Assembly (NCBI RefSeq): GCF_000478275.1
Contig: NZ_ASJB01000009.1
Coordinates: 124,001-188,000 of the forward strand
Origin: Amycolatopsis orientalis DSM 40040 = KCTC 9412
GTDB taxonomy: Bacteria > Actinomycetota > Actinomycetes > Mycobacteriales > Pseudonocardiaceae
DNA length: 64,000 nt
Direction of reading: 5' to 3'
Translations under genes and position numbers: made by a program
In this document: positions 1 through 9,850 of the stretch, piece after piece
How the letters are laid out: every line of letters begins with the position of its first letter
How positions within the stretch are numbered: position 1 is the first letter of the stretch
Notes under the pieces: model-generated
Database searches by the model: none
The model's input: the letters and a program-made list of their open reading frames with translations, nothing else
Told to the model about the DNA's origin: nothing

Positions 1-1347
1 GGTGAAGAAGAAGTTCAGCAGCCCCGCCGAGAACACCGCCGCCACCAGGGCGGGCCCGAGTCCGCCGACGAGCGCGACCAGCACCGTGGCGAGCACGTAG
101 TCGACCACGTCGGTGGAGAAGTCGAGTTGATCCTTCAGCAGGACACCGATCAGCGTCGCCAGCGCCGGAAGGACCAGCGAAAGCGCCCAGCCGACCAGTC
201 GTCGCGACGGTGTCAGCGGGCTCCGGCTGAACCGGGCGCGCAGCCGTCCGCCCGCCTGGGCGTGCGTGACCATGTGGACGTCGATGGGGCCGGATCGCTG
301 GACCACGGCCGCGCCGATGCCCTCGTCGAACAGCCGCGCCACCCGGGACCGCCGTGAGGTCCCCACCACCAGCTGGGTGGCGTTCACTCCCCGCGCGAAA
401 TCGAGCAGCGCCGTCGGCACGTCGTCGCCGACGACGGTGTGGAAGGTCGCGCCGACCTCGTCGGCCAGCTTCCGGTACTTCCCGACCGCCGTCGGCCCCA
501 TCCCGGCCAGCCCGTCGCCGCGCAGGATGTGCAGCACCTGCAGTTCGGCGCCCGCGCGGTTCGCGATACGGCTCGCCCGGCGGATCAGCGTCTCGCTCTC
601 CGGGCCGCCGGTGATGGACACGACCACCCGTTCGCGGGCTTCCCACGTGTCGGTGATCTTCTGCTCGGCCCGGTACCGCTGCAGGGCGACGTCCACCTGG
701 TCGGCGACCCACAGCAGCGCGAGTTCCCGCAGCGCGGTGAGGTTGCCGGGCCGGAAGTAGTTGCCCAGCGCGGCGTCGATCCGCTCGGCCGGGTAGACGT
801 TGCCGTGCGCCAGCCGCCGTCGCAGGGCCTCCGGGGTGATGTCGACCAGCTCCAGCTGCCCGGCCCGCCGCACAACCTCGTCCGGCACGGTCTCCTGCTG
901 GGTGACGCCGGTGATCCGCTCGACGACGTCGTTGAGGCTCTGCAGATGCTGCACGTTGACCGTGGAGAGGACGTCGATCCCGGCGTCGAGCAGCTCGTCG
1001 ATGTCCTGCCAGCGCTTCTCGTTGCGCGACCCCGGCACGTTGGTGTGGGCGAGTTCGTCGACCACGGCGACCTCGGGCGCGCGGGCGAGCAGCGCGTCGA
1101 GGTCCATCTCGTCGAATTCGTGGTCCCGGTGCGCGGACCGGCGGCGCGGCACGATCTCCAGGCCCTCGACGAGTTCCGCGGTCTTCCGGCGCCCGTGCGT
1201 CTCGACCAGGCCGATGACCACGTCGGTGCCCCGGTCGAGGCGGCGGCGCGCCTCACCGAGCATCGCGTACGTCTTCCCGACGCCCGGGGCCGCGCCGAGG
1301 TAGATCCTCAGCTCACCCCGGCGCGGCTTGGTCGTGTTCTCGTCCAC
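1..1347 (-). CDS. kdpD: KdpD osmosensitive K+ sensor histidine kinase, N-terminal part (runs off left edge)
   Basis: Sensor kinase that, with the response regulator KdpE, controls the Kdp potassium ATPase. The first 449 codons are present; the kinase core lies beyond the window. The GTG start (1345-1347) is 5 bp after the kdpC stop. The protein opens with the KdpD domain and a Walker A motif (GAAPGVGKTYAM, about residues 18-29), then a universal-stress-protein-like domain (about 250-375), and enters the DUF4118 membrane segments (about 395 onward) as it leaves the window. Domain order and position next to kdpFABC make the call secure. kdpE would be expected further left but is not visible. 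Confidence 0.95.
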   Translation of the reverse strand, partial: MDENTTKPRRGELRIYLGAAPGVGKTYAMLGEARRRLDRGTDVVIGLVETHGRRKTAELVEGLEIVPRRRSAHRDHEFDEMDLDALLARAPEVAVVDELAHTNVPGSRNEKRWQDIDELLDAGIDVLSTVNVQHLQSLNDVVERITGVTQQETVPDEVVRRAGQLELVDITPEALRRRLAHGNVYPAERIDAALGNYFRPGNLTALRELALLWVADQVDVALQRYRAEQKITDTWEARERVVVSITGGPESETLIRRASRIANRAGAELQVLHILRGDGLAGMGPTAVGKYRKLADEVGATFHTVVGDDVPTALLDFARGVNATQLVVGTSRRSRVARLFDEGIGAAVVQRSGPIDVHMVTHAQAGGRLRARFSRSPLTPSRRLVGWALSLVLPALATLIGVLLKDQLDFSTDVVDYVLATVLVALVGGLGPALVAAVFSAGLLNFFFT

Positions 1348-1352
1348 GTCAG

Positions 1353-1973
1353 TCAGTGTGCTCCTCCGGCCGCGTCCCGCACGGCCAAGTTGACCTTCAG
1401 CACATTGACGCCCGGCACACCGATCCCGGCGCCGCCGGTGTTCTCGGCCACGAGCTGCCGGACCTTGTCCTCGGACAGGCCCGTGTTCCTGGCCACCCGC
1501 GCGATCTGGAGGTCGGCGTAGGCGACGCTGATCGACGGGTCCATCCCGGAGCTCGACGCCGTCACCGCGTCGGCGGGGACCTGCGACTCCTGGACACCTT
1601 CGCGGGCGGCGATCAGCTTCTTGCGCTCGCCGATCGCGGCGACCAGGTCCTCGTTGTACGTGCCCTTGTTCGAGGCGCCGGACGACGACGGATCGCCGGG
1701 GCCGAGCACGTCCTTCGACCCCGCGGACGGGCGGTTGTGGAACCACGGGTCCCTGGCCGGGTTGGCGGCCACCGGATCGACCCCGATCAGCGACGAGCCG
1801 ACGGCCTGCCCGTTCTGCGTGACGATCGAGCCCTCGGCGTTGCCTTCGAGCCCGGGGACGCGGGCGATCGCCCAGACGCCCAGCGGATAGACGACACCCA
1901 GCAGGACGGTGAAGACGAGCAGGACACGAAGCCCGGCGAGGGTCTGCTTGAACAGCGGTTTCACTTCAGTCAC
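1353..1973 (-). CDS. kdpC: KdpC, K+-transporting ATPase subunit C
   Basis: Single-span subunit of the KdpFABC complex that stabilises KdpA-KdpB contact. It has 206 aa, the usual length. There is one N-terminal membrane segment (about residues 14-36), then the conserved extracytoplasmic part with [22 protein letters not shown] and SGMDPSIS. The GTG start overlaps the kdpB stop as GTGA, so the two are translationally coupled. It is followed 5 bp later by kdpD. Confidence 0.96.
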   Translation of the reverse strand: MTEVKPLFKQTLAGLRVLLVFTVLLGVVYPLGVWAIARVPGLEGNAEGSIVTQNGQAVGSSLIGVDPVAANPARDPWFHNRPSAGSKDVLGPGDPSSSGASNKGTYNEDLVAAIGERKKLIAAREGVQESQVPADAVTASSSGMDPSISVAYADLQIARVARNTGLSEDKVRQLVAENTGGAGIGVPGVNVLKVNLAVRDAAGGAH

Positions 1974-4063
1974 CCGATTCCAGGGATGAGACGGACGAGC
2001 AGGTCGATCAGCCAGATCCCGAGGAACGGGCTGACGATGCCGCCGAGGCCGTAGACCAGCAGGTTCCGGCGCAGCAGCGCCGAGGCCGACGACGGCCTGT
2101 ACCGGACGCCGCGCAGGGCGAGCGGGATCAGCCCGACGATGATCAGGGCGTTGAAGATGACCGCCGACAGGATCGCCGACTTCGGCGTGGCCAGCTGCAT
2201 GATGTTGAGCGCGCCGAGCTGGGCGAAGATGCCGGTGAACATCGCGGGCAGGATGGCGAAGTACTTCGCGAGGTCGTTGGCCACGCTGAATGTGGTCAGC
2301 GCGCCACGGGTGATCAGCAGCTGCTTGCCGATCTCCACGATCTCGATCAGCTTCGTCGGGTCGGAGTCGAGGTCCACCATGTTCCCCGCCTCCTTGGCGG
2401 CGGAGGTCCCGGTGTTCATCGCGACGCCGACGTCGGACTGCGCCAGCGCGGGGGCGTCGTTGGTGCCGTCGCCGGTCATCGCGACCAGCCGCCCGCCCTC
2501 CTGCTCCTTGCGGATCAGCGCCATCTTGTCTTCGGGTTTGGCCTCGGCGAGGTAGTCGTCGACACCCGCGTCCTCGGCGATGGCCTTGGCCGTCAGCGGG
2601 TTGTCCCCGGTGATCATGACGGTTTTGATGCCCATCGCGCGGAGCTGGACGAAGCGTTCCTTCATCCCCGGTTTGACCACATCGGACAGCCGGATCACGC
2701 CGCGCACGAAGGCCTTCGCACCGTCGTACTCCGCGACCACCAGCGGGGTCCCGCCCTGCTGGCTGATCTCGTCGACGACGCGTTCGGTCTCGTCCGGCAT
2801 GTCGCCGCCGCGGTCGCGGACCCATTCGCGGACGGCGGCCGTGGCGCCCTTACGGACCTGGCGCTCGCCGATGTCGATGCCGCTCATCCGGGTCTGTGCG
2901 GTGAACGCGACGAACTCCGCGAGCTTCTCGTCGTCGGACGCGGTCTCCGCGAGCCCGTGTTCCCTCGCGACGAGTTCGACGATGCTGCGCCCTTCCGGGG
3001 TGCCGTCGGCGAGGCTGGACAGCCGCGCCGCCTTGACGATGTCGTCCATAGTGGACGCACCGACCGGGATCAGCTCGGTCGCCTTGCGGTTGCCGAAGGT
3101 GATGGTGCCGGTCTTGTCCAGCAGCAGGGTCGAGACGTCGCCCGCGGCCTCCACCGCGCGGCCGCTGGTCGCGAGCACGTTGCGCTGCACCAGCCGGTCC
3201 ATCCCGGCGATGCCGATCGCGGACAGCAGCGCGCCGATCGTCGTCGGGATCAGGCAGACCAGCAACGCGGTCAGCACGATCACGGACTGCTGGCTGCCCG
3301 AGTACCCCGCCATCGGTTGCAGGGCCACGACGGCGAGCAGGAAGATGATGGTGAGCGTCGACAGCAGGATCGTCAGCGCGATCTCGTTCGGCGTCTTCTG
3401 CCGGGAAGCGCCCTCCACCAAGGCGATCATGCGGTCCACAAAGGACTCGCCGGGTTTGGTGGTGATCTTCACGACGACGCGGTCCGAGAGCACCGTGGTG
3501 CCGCCGGTGACCGCGCACCGGTCGCCGCCCGACTCGCGGATGACCGGGGCGGATTCGCCGGTGATGGCCGATTCGTCGACGGTCGCGATGCCTTCGACGA
3601 CGTCGCCGTCGCCGGGGATGACCTGCCCGGCTTCGACGACCACGAGATCGCCGACGCGCAGGTCGGCACCCGGCACGCTCTCCTCGTCGCCGTCCTCGGT
3701 GAGACGGCGCGCGATGGTCTCCTTCTTGCTGCGGCGCAGGGTTTCCGCCTGCGCCTTGCCCCGGCCCTCCGCGACCGCCTCGGCCAGGTTCGCGAACAGG
3801 ACGGTGAACCACAGCCAGATGGTGATGAGGATGGTGAACACGCTCGGGTCGGTGATCGCGAAGACCGTGGTCAGCGCCGAGCCGATCCACACCACGAACA
3901 TGACGGGGTTGCCGAGCTGGTGTTTGGGGTTGAGCTTGCGCAGCGCCTCCGGCAGCGAGGTCAGCAGCTGGCGGGGGCTGAAGATCCCCGCCCCGACCCG
4001 GCCGGTGTTCTCCACGTGGTGCTGCGTTGTCTCTTCAGGGGTGCGTTGCTCTGTGACGGTCAT
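1970..4063 (-). CDS. kdpB: KdpB, P-type ATPase catalytic subunit of the K+ pump
   Basis: Catalytic subunit that hydrolyses ATP to drive K+ uptake through KdpA. It has 697 aa, normal for the family. Visible P-type ATPase motifs are the actuator motif TGES (about residue 166), the phosphorylation motif DKTGT (Asp near 315) and the hinge motif [11 protein letters not shown]. The ATG start overlaps the kdpA stop as ATGA. A GTGA overlap follows into kdpC. No irregularities were seen. Confidence 0.97.
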   Translation of the reverse strand: MTVTEQRTPEETTQHHVENTGRVGAGIFSPRQLLTSLPEALRKLNPKHQLGNPVMFVVWIGSALTTVFAITDPSVFTILITIWLWFTVLFANLAEAVAEGRGKAQAETLRRSKKETIARRLTEDGDEESVPGADLRVGDLVVVEAGQVIPGDGDVVEGIATVDESAITGESAPVIRESGGDRCAVTGGTTVLSDRVVVKITTKPGESFVDRMIALVEGASRQKTPNEIALTILLSTLTIIFLLAVVALQPMAGYSGSQQSVIVLTALLVCLIPTTIGALLSAIGIAGMDRLVQRNVLATSGRAVEAAGDVSTLLLDKTGTITFGNRKATELIPVGASTMDDIVKAARLSSLADGTPEGRSIVELVAREHGLAETASDDEKLAEFVAFTAQTRMSGIDIGERQVRKGATAAVREWVRDRGGDMPDETERVVDEISQQGGTPLVVAEYDGAKAFVRGVIRLSDVVKPGMKERFVQLRAMGIKTVMITGDNPLTAKAIAEDAGVDDYLAEAKPEDKMALIRKEQEGGRLVAMTGDGTNDAPALAQSDVGVAMNTGTSAAKEAGNMVDLDSDPTKLIEIVEIGKQLLITRGALTTFSVANDLAKYFAILPAMFTGIFAQLGALNIMQLATPKSAILSAVIFNALIIVGLIPLALRGVRYRPSSASALLRRNLLVYGLGGIVSPFLGIWLIDLLVRLIPGIG

Positions 4064-5730
4064 GCGAGTGCCTCTGCGATGGGCCCGAGCGCGAGCGCCG
4101 GGATGAAGGTGAGGGCCGCGACGAGCACGATCGTGCCCGCGAGCATCGTGCCGAACAGCGGTCCGGTGGTGGGCAGCGTGCCGGCGGTCTCCGGGACCTT
4201 CCGTTGCGAGGCAAGGGATCCCGCCAGGCACAGCACGGCGAGGATCGGGATGAACCGGCCGAGCAGCATGGCGACACCGAGCGAGGACTGGAACCAGTCG
4301 TTGGTGACGGTGATCCCGCCGAACGCGCTGCCGTTGTTGTTGCCCGCCGACGCGTAGGCGTAAAGCACCTCGGAAAGCCCATGGGCGCCAGGGTTGTTCA
4401 ACGCGGCCAGGTTGCCGGAGTTCATCAGCGCGATCCCGGCGCCGAGCAGCACCACGGCAGGCATGGCGAGCATCGAGACCGCCGCGCAGGTGACCTCGCG
4501 TTTGCCGAGCTTCTTCCCCAGGTACTCCGGTGTCCGGCCGACCATCAGCCCGGCGAGGAACATCGCGATCACGGCCATCACGAGGATGCCGTAGAGACCG
4601 GTGCCCACCCCGCCCGGCGAGATCTCGCCCAGCAGCATGTTGAGCAGGGCTCCGCCGCCGCCGAGTCCGCTGTAGCTGTCGTGCATGCTGTTGACCGCGC
4701 CGGTGGACGTGCCGGTGGTGGCGTTGGCGAACAGCGAACTCAGGCCGATGCCGAACCGCTGTTCCTTGCCCTCGAGGTTCGCCCCGGCGGCCAGTGGCGC
4801 GGGCCCGCCCGCGTGGGCTTCGGCGAGCCAGGTCACCGCGAGCATCGCGGTGAACAGCCCGGCCATCACCGACAGCAGGACGTAACCCTGTTTGGTGTTG
4901 CCGACGAGCTTGCCGAAGGTCCGGGTGAGCGAGACCGGGATGACCAGGATCAGGAAGATCTCGATCAGGTTGGTCCAGGCGTTCGGGTTCTCGAACGGAT
5001 GCGAGGAGTTGGCGTTGAAGATGCCGCCGCCGTTGGTGCCGAGTTCCTTGATCGCCTCCTGGCTCGCGGCCGGGGCGAGCGCGATCTTGCTCGTGCTCCC
5101 GTCCGGGTTGAGGACGTCGACGCCGCTCTTGAGGCTCTGGACGACGCCGAGCGCGATCAGCAGGAGCGCCGCCACGAACGCCATCGGCAGCAGGATCCGC
5201 ATCGTGCCGCGGGTCAGGTCCACCCAGAAGTTGCCGAGGCGGTCGGTCTTCGAGCGGACGAATCCGCGCACCACCGCGACGGCGACCGCGAGCCCGACGG
5301 CGGCGGACAGGAAGTTCTGCACGGTCAGCCCGGCCATCTGCACGAAGTGACCCATGGTCGCTTCGGGGCTGTAGGACTGCCAGTTCGTGTTGGTCACGAA
5401 GCTGACGGCGGTGTTGAAGGCGACCGCCGGGGAGACCGCTTCCTTGCCGAGGCTCCACGGCAGGATCGGCTGAAGCCGCTGAAGCAGGTACAGGAAGACG
5501 ACGGAGACGAACGAGAAGCCGATCACGGCGGACGCGTAGGTCTTCCAATGCTGTTCCGATCCGGGGTTCACCCGGAACAGGCGGTACAGGCCGCGTTCGA
5601 CCTTGGTGTGCTTCTCCGTGGAGGACACAGAGAAGACGCGCGCCATGTAGTCGCCGAGTGGCCGGTAGACCACGGCGAGCGCGACGAGGAGGAGGCCGGC
5701 CTGCAGAAGGCCGGCCGTGGTGTCGGTCAT
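4060..5730 (-). CDS. kdpA: KdpA, K+-binding and translocating subunit
   Basis: Channel-like subunit of the Kdp pump, 556 aa, about ten membrane segments. Four pore-loop repeats typical of the superfamily of K+ transporters are visible: [43 protein letters not shown] and [12 protein letters not shown]. The ATG start lies 37 bp after the kdpF stop, the only real gap inside the operon. It overlaps kdpB as ATGA. Confidence 0.97.
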   Translation of the reverse strand: MTDTTAGLLQAGLLLVALAVVYRPLGDYMARVFSVSSTEKHTKVERGLYRLFRVNPGSEQHWKTYASAVIGFSFVSVVFLYLLQRLQPILPWSLGKEAVSPAVAFNTAVSFVTNTNWQSYSPEATMGHFVQMAGLTVQNFLSAAVGLAVAVAVVRGFVRSKTDRLGNFWVDLTRGTMRILLPMAFVAALLLIALGVVQSLKSGVDVLNPDGSTSKIALAPAASQEAIKELGTNGGGIFNANSSHPFENPNAWTNLIEIFLILVIPVSLTRTFGKLVGNTKQGYVLLSVMAGLFTAMLAVTWLAEAHAGGPAPLAAGANLEGKEQRFGIGLSSLFANATTGTSTGAVNSMHDSYSGLGGGGALLNMLLGEISPGGVGTGLYGILVMAVIAMFLAGLMVGRTPEYLGKKLGKREVTCAAVSMLAMPAVVLLGAGIALMNSGNLAALNNPGAHGLSEVLYAYASAGNNNGSAFGGITVTNDWFQSSLGVAMLLGRFIPILAVLCLAGSLASQRKVPETAGTLPTTGPLFGTMLAGTIVLVAALTFIPALALGPIAEALA

Positions 5731-5767
5731 TCCAGTCCCTCCGCGGGAACAAGTACGTCGGGACGCA

Positions 5768-5869
5768 TCAGAATTTCTCCGGCCTGACCAGTGCGATGAA
5801 CAAATAGACGATCAGCCCCAGCGCCAGCAGTCCGCCGACGACGTTGGCGGTGGTCCCCGTGCCGGTCAC
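5768..5869 (-). CDS. kdpF: KdpF, small stabilising subunit
   Basis: A 33-aa single-span peptide (VTGTGTTANVVGGLLALG..., ending LVRPEKF) typical of KdpF, which stabilises KdpABC in the membrane. The GTG start overlaps the stop of the upstream 27-aa ORF as GTGA. The C-terminal positively charged stretch after the membrane segment matches KdpF. It was too short for ordinary ORF calling; the call rests on position and on the RPEKF ending. Confidence 0.88.
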   Translation of the reverse strand: MTGTGTTANVVGGLLALGLIVYLFIALVRPEKF

Positions 5870-5949
5870 AGCTTCTCCAGACCGCGCAGGGTCAGGGCGA
5901 GAACCACGAATACGCCGATCAGGAGCACGGCGTAGAGCAAGTCGGCCAC
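5866..5949 (-). CDS. 27-aa single-span membrane protein heading the kdp operon
   Basis: A tiny ORF of 27 residues (VADLLYAVLLIGVFVVLALT, then LRGLEKL). It is nearly all one hydrophobic helix with a basic C-terminus. The GTG start has a good ribosome-binding site (AGAGG, 6 bases before). Its stop overlaps the kdpF start as GTGA, so translation is probably coupled to kdpF. It resembles KdpF in size and topology but has a different C-terminus (GLEKL instead of PEKF). It may be a second small subunit or a regulator of Kdp; this is inferred from position only. I do not recognise a named family. Confidence 0.7.
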   Translation of the reverse strand: MADLLYAVLLIGVFVVLALTLRGLEKL

Positions 5950-6041
5950 TAGGCACCTCTCAGGAAAGGTCACCCCATCGGCGACCAGGACCCCGCAACA
6001 GTGCGCTTGGTACAGACCATCGAGACCAGGGACTGATGGTG

Positions 6042-6084
6042 TCTTGATGCCCCGATCGGGTGCCTTTACGACTTCTTGATGCCC
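6042..6084 (-). promoter_or_regulatory. Direct repeats upstream of the kdp operon, candidate KdpE site
   Basis: On the minus strand the 11-mer GGGCATCAAGA occurs twice (plus-strand 6042-6052 and 6074-6084), 32 bp apart, about three helical turns. They lie 93-135 bp upstream of the first kdp ORF. The geometry suits a tandem-site response regulator such as KdpE. The assignment is inferred; only the repeats are seen. Confidence 0.4.
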
Positions 6085-6156
6085 GGTGATGTGTCCCACA
6101 GCCTGTGACGTAGTGCGGACGGAGCGTGCAATTCGGGCAGACAACCGCGGCGAAGC

Positions 6157-6189
6157 GTGTTACACCGGTGTTACAGATAGTTGTATGTG
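6157..6189 (+). promoter_or_regulatory. asnB promoter with tandem 8-bp repeats and a -10-like hexamer
   Basis: GTGTTACA occurs at 6157-6164 and again at 6168-6175, separated by CCG, an exact 11-bp period. Eight bases downstream is a -10-like TATGTG (6184-6189), 20 bases before the asnB start codon. Direct repeats at 11-bp period placed 8 bp before the -10 are the known arrangement of SARP-activated Streptomyces promoters. Control by such a regulator is inferred. Confidence 0.45.
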
Positions 6190-6209
6190 CTAAGCAACAG
6201 GAGGTAGCG

Positions 6210-8042
6210 ATGTGCGGAATCGCAGGGTGGGTCTCCTTCGGCACCGACCTGACGCAGCGCCGCGAGGTCATCGACGCGATGACCGAGACCATGGCCTGCC
6301 GGGGTCCTGACGACTCGGGCACCTGGGTCCGGCCGAACGTGGCGCTGGGCCACCGGCGGCTGGCGATCATCGACCTGCCGGGCGGCAGGCAGCCGATGGC
6401 CGAAGCCGGGCTGGCCGCGATGGTCTACAGCGGTGAGGCGTACAACTTCACCGAGTTGCGCGCGGAACTTTCCCGGCGGGGCCACAGGTTCGAGACCGAC
6501 AGCGACACCGAGGTGGTGCTGCACGGCTACCTGGAGTGGGGCGACGAGGTCGTCGATCACCTCAACGGGATGTACGCCTTCGCGATCTGGGACGAGCGCG
6601 ACGAGAAGCTCGTGATGATCCGCGACCGCATGGGCATCAAGCCGTTCTACTACTACCCGACCCCGGACGGCGTCCTCTTCGGTTCCGAGCCGAAGGCGAT
6701 CCTCGCGAACCCCTTGGCGCGCAAGGTGGTCGACACCGACGGCCTGCGTGAGCTGATGGCCATGACCAAGGCCCCCGGCTGGTCGCTGTGGAAGGGCATG
6801 CACGAGGTCGGGCCGGGCACCATCGTCACCGTCGACCGCTCCGGGATCCGCACGCGGACCTACTGGAAGCTCGACGCGAAGCAGCACACCGACGACCAGG
6901 AGACCACGGTCGAACGGGTCCGTGAGCTGATGACCGACATCGTGCACCGCCAGCTGATCGCCGACGTGCCCCGCTGCGTCCTGCTGTCGGGCGGGCTCGA
7001 CTCCAGCGCCGTCACCGGCCTCGCCGCGGCCCGGCTGGCCGAGCAGGGCGAACGACTGCGCACGTTCTCGGTCGATTTCCTCGGCCAGGAGGACAACTTC
7101 AAACCGGACGAGGTGCGGGACACCCCGGACTCGCCCTATATCCGCGATGTCGCGAATCTCGTCGGCTCCGCCCACCAGGACGTCGTGCTGAACCCGGCGG
7201 AGCTGAGCGATCCCGACGTCCGGCGCAAGGTGCTGACCGCCCGGGACATCCCGGCCGGGCTCGGCGACATGGACACCTCGTTGTACCTGCTGTTCAAGGC
7301 GATCCGGGCCGAATCCACGGTGGCGTTGTCCGGAGAGTCGGCCGACGAGGTGTTCGGCGGGTACCGCTGGTTCCACGACGAGGCCGCCGTGAACTCGGGG
7401 ACCTTCCCCTGGCTCGCCTTCCGCATGGGGCTCACCGATGAGCGGGAAACCCTGCTGCGCGAGGACGTCCGGCAGAAGCTGGACCTTCCGGGCTACATCG
7501 CCGACCAGTACAGCTCCGCCGTTGCCCAGGTCGAGTATCTGGACGGCGAGAGCGAGCAGGACCGGAAGATGCGGACGGTCTGCAACCTCCACCTGACCCG
7601 GTTCGTGCGGATGCTGCTGGACCGCAAGGACCGGGCGTCGATGGCCGTCGGGCTCGAGGTGCGCGTGCCGTTCTGCGACCACCGGCTCGTCGAGTACGTC
7701 TACAACACGCCGTGGTCCTTGAAGACGTTCGACGGGAGGGAGAAGAGCCTGCTGCGGCACGCCACCGAGCACGTGCTGCCCGCGTCGGTGCGTGACCGGG
7801 TCAAGAGCCCGTATCCGTCCACTCAGGACCCCGGTTACGCGGCGGCGTTGCAGCAGCAGGTCAAGGAGGCACTGACCGAACGGGACAACCCGGTGTTCTC
7901 CCTGGTGGACCGCGACTGGCTGCACCGGGTGTCCGAAGTGGACCCGGTGACGATGTCCTCGGCCCAGCGCACCGGGCTCGACCGGGCGCTGGACCTCTAC
8001 CACTGGTTCGACCTGTACTCCCCGGAGCTGCAGCTCGACTGA
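6210..8042 (+). CDS. asnB: Asparagine synthase, glutamine-hydrolysing (AsnB)
   Basis: Makes L-asparagine from aspartate, glutamine and ATP in the cytosol. It has 610 aa. I chose the ATG at 6210 because it gives MCGIAG, placing the N-terminal nucleophile Cys2 of the class II glutaminase domain (about residues 2-210) in position, and because GGAGG lies just upstream. An in-frame ATG at 6126 would bury the cysteine. The C-terminal synthetase domain carries the PP-loop SGGLDSS (260-266). It is monocistronic: kdp diverges upstream and a strong hairpin follows. Confidence 0.95.
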   Translation: MCGIAGWVSFGTDLTQRREVIDAMTETMACRGPDDSGTWVRPNVALGHRRLAIIDLPGGRQPMAEAGLAAMVYSGEAYNFTELRAELSRRGHRFETDSDTEVVLHGYLEWGDEVVDHLNGMYAFAIWDERDEKLVMIRDRMGIKPFYYYPTPDGVLFGSEPKAILANPLARKVVDTDGLRELMAMTKAPGWSLWKGMHEVGPGTIVTVDRSGIRTRTYWKLDAKQHTDDQETTVERVRELMTDIVHRQLIADVPRCVLLSGGLDSSAVTGLAAARLAEQGERLRTFSVDFLGQEDNFKPDEVRDTPDSPYIRDVANLVGSAHQDVVLNPAELSDPDVRRKVLTARDIPAGLGDMDTSLYLLFKAIRAESTVALSGESADEVFGGYRWFHDEAAVNSGTFPWLAFRMGLTDERETLLREDVRQKLDLPGYIADQYSSAVAQVEYLDGESEQDRKMRTVCNLHLTRFVRMLLDRKDRASMAVGLEVRVPFCDHRLVEYVYNTPWSLKTFDGREKSLLRHATEHVLPASVRDRVKSPYPSTQDPGYAAALQQQVKEALTERDNPVFSLVDRDWLHRVSEVDPVTMSSAQRTGLDRALDLYHWFDLYSPELQLD

Positions 8043-8064
8043 GTTCTTCCAGCACCGGAGGGAT

Positions 8065-8103
8065 GGTCCGCCGCCGTCGCTTGCTCAGCGACGGCGGCGG
8101 ACC
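8065..8103. terminator. Bidirectional hairpin terminator between asnB and the exporter operon
   Basis: A perfect inverted repeat with 17-bp arms (GGTCCGCCGCCGTCGCT and its complement) and a 5-base loop. It lies 23 bp after the asnB stop. The far arm overlaps the last codons of the convergent permease gene, so it can serve both. There is no U-run, as is usual in high-GC actinobacteria. Confidence 0.8.
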
Positions 8104-9006
8104 GTTCCCCCTGCCGCGATGCCCCCGAGCACCGCCGTCGCGGCGAGCAGGATGCCCGCCTCGGTCCACTGGAACCGCCAGAACCGGGTGGCGGGCTGGT
8201 ACACGGTGAAGTCGCGGTAGCCCGCTGCTTCGGCACAGGCGTTCATCCCCCTGCCGCGCGGGCATTCGGGCACGTCGTCCAGCAACCGCAGCTCACGCCC
8301 GTCCGGCGCCACCCGGCCCGCGTCGACGATCAGCCCGTCCCTGGGCGGACGGATCGGCGCCGATCGTGCGTACCGGTTCGGCGTAGTGCGGCCGCAGGAT
8401 CAGCAGGGCGATCGAAGCCGCGACGAACACCCCGACCGTGATCGCGATGGCGGGCAAGGTCTTGCGCACCAGCACCCCGGCCGCGGTGCCGAGCGCGAAG
8501 GCGAACAGCCACCACGCCGCGGGCGCGATGCCGACGGCGCCGAAGTACGAGGTTTCGGCGAGCGTCTCCGCCTTGCCGGGGAAGATCTCCAGCCACCGGC
8601 CGAACATCTGCCCCGAGGCGAGCCCGGCCAGCGCCGCGCACAGGGCGAGGACACCGAACTTGACGCCCAGCCAGCGGCCGCGGCTCACCGACTGCGTCCA
8701 GGCCAGCTGATGGGTGTTGCGTTCGTACTCCCTGGCGAGCAGCGGCGCACCCCAGAAGACGCCCGCCAGCAACGGGACGAACGGCAGGATCACGATCATC
8801 GGGTAGATCGTCTGGTAGAGATCCTCCAGTCCGGCGTCGCGTTCGCGGCACGGCACGCCGCCCCCGTAGCAGTACGAGGAGATATGGCCGTTCGCCGCGT
8901 CGAGGGCGATCCGCCCGGACACGAGCAGGACCCCGCCGAGCACGGCCAGGAATCCCAGGGTGACGAGCAGCTGAGTACGGTGCTGCCGCCAGGTGAGCCA
9001 GAGCAA
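8085..9006 (-). pseudogene. ABC-2 type permease with an apparent +1 frameshift
   Basis: Paralogue of the next gene upstream (similar LWLTWRQHR and VFWGAPLLAREYER-type segments). From the TTG at 9006 the frame runs through the membrane segments to HYAEPVRTIGADPSAQ, then fails. The rest, starting VAPDGRELRLLDDVPEC and containing WRFQWTEAGILLA, which aligns with the paralogue's WRFQWTEAAILLA, is one frame over. Removing one G from the GGG run at 8339-8341 would restore DGLIVDAGRVAPDG and a full-length protein of about 306 aa. It could be a true mutation, a slippage site or an assembly error. If broken, the exporter may work with the intact permease alone. Confidence 0.75.
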
Positions 9007-9034
9007 GGACTTGTCCCTTTCCAGGAGCGTCTTT

Positions 9035-9841
9035 CTAGGAGCGTCGCCGGATGGCGAAGGCCGCGGTGGCGGTGAGCAGGAGCGAGACGGCCAGCAGGAT
9101 CGCGGCTTCGGTCCATTGGAAACGCCAGTAGAAGTCCTGCGGCAGGATCTTGAGCGCGGTGACCTCACCGGCGGCGTCCATGACCATCTCGACCACCCGG
9201 CCGCCGGGATCGTGCCCGGTGGGGCCCGCGCCGCCCAGGTCGACGAGTTTCGGTTCGGCGTAGAAGTCGCGGACGCTGGTGACGCCGATCATCAGGCCCA
9301 CGGTCACCGCGATGGTGGCGGCGATGGCCGGGAGCGTCTTGCGGATGAGCGCGCCGGCGGCGGTGCCGAGGACGAACCCGAAGAGCCACCACGCGCCCGG
9401 TGCGACGCCGGTCATCGCGAACAGGACGGGATTGTCGAAGCGATTGGTGAAGTCCGTGTCCCCGCGATCGGTCGGGAAGACCTCCAGCCATCGCTGCATC
9501 ATCGCGCCGAACGCGAGTCCGGCCAGCGTGGCGAGCACGGCGAGGAACCCCAGTTTCACGCCCAGCCAGCGGAACCGCGAGATCGACTGGGTCCAGACGA
9601 GTTTAGTGGTGCCCCGCTCGTATTCGACCGCGAGCAGCGGGGCGCCCCAGAACACCCCGATCGCGACCGGGACGACCTGCAGCCAGGACAGATAGGTGTA
9701 GAGGTCGGCGAAGTGCTTCGCCGGATTCGCGCTGTCCGCCGCGGTGTTCCCGTTGACCAGCAACAGGATCCCGACCACGACGAGGAGACCCGCGGTGACT
9801 GTCAGCTGCATGCGGTGCTGACGATAGGTGAGCCAGAACAT
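9035..9841 (-). CDS. ABC-2 type transporter permease
   Basis: A 268-aa membrane protein with about six hydrophobic segments, opening MFWLTYRQHRMQ. It contains GVFWGAPLLAVEYERG and LVWTQSISRFRWLG, features of permeases of small GntR-regulated exporters. It lies 9 bp after the ATPase gene and 28 bp before the frameshifted paralogue, in one operon. The substrate is unknown; YtrA-type operons usually answer to cell-envelope stress or antibiotics (family knowledge). Confidence 0.85.
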   Translation of the reverse strand: MFWLTYRQHRMQLTVTAGLLVVVGILLLVNGNTAADSANPAKHFADLYTYLSWLQVVPVAIGVFWGAPLLAVEYERGTTKLVWTQSISRFRWLGVKLGFLAVLATLAGLAFGAMMQRWLEVFPTDRGDTDFTNRFDNPVLFAMTGVAPGAWWLFGFVLGTAAGALIRKTLPAIAATIAVTVGLMIGVTSVRDFYAEPKLVDLGGAGPTGHDPGGRVVEMVMDAAGEVTALKILPQDFYWRFQWTEAAILLAVSLLLTATAAFAIRRRS

Positions 9842-9850
9842 CGTTCCCCC

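Noticed and set aside
5950-6125. c-di-AMP (ydaO-type) riboswitch before kdp
   Set aside because: The conserved riboswitch core could not be placed in the minus-strand leader; only the direct repeats are clear.
6126-6209. Upstream in-frame ATG at 6126 as the asnB start
   Set aside because: It would add 28 residues before the catalytic Cys2, which must be N-terminal after Met removal. The start at 6210 has a strong Shine-Dalgarno sequence.
6171-8003. Minus-strand open frame of 610 codons opposite asnB
   Set aside because: Mirror frame of a well-supported asparagine synthase gene; no domain recognised.
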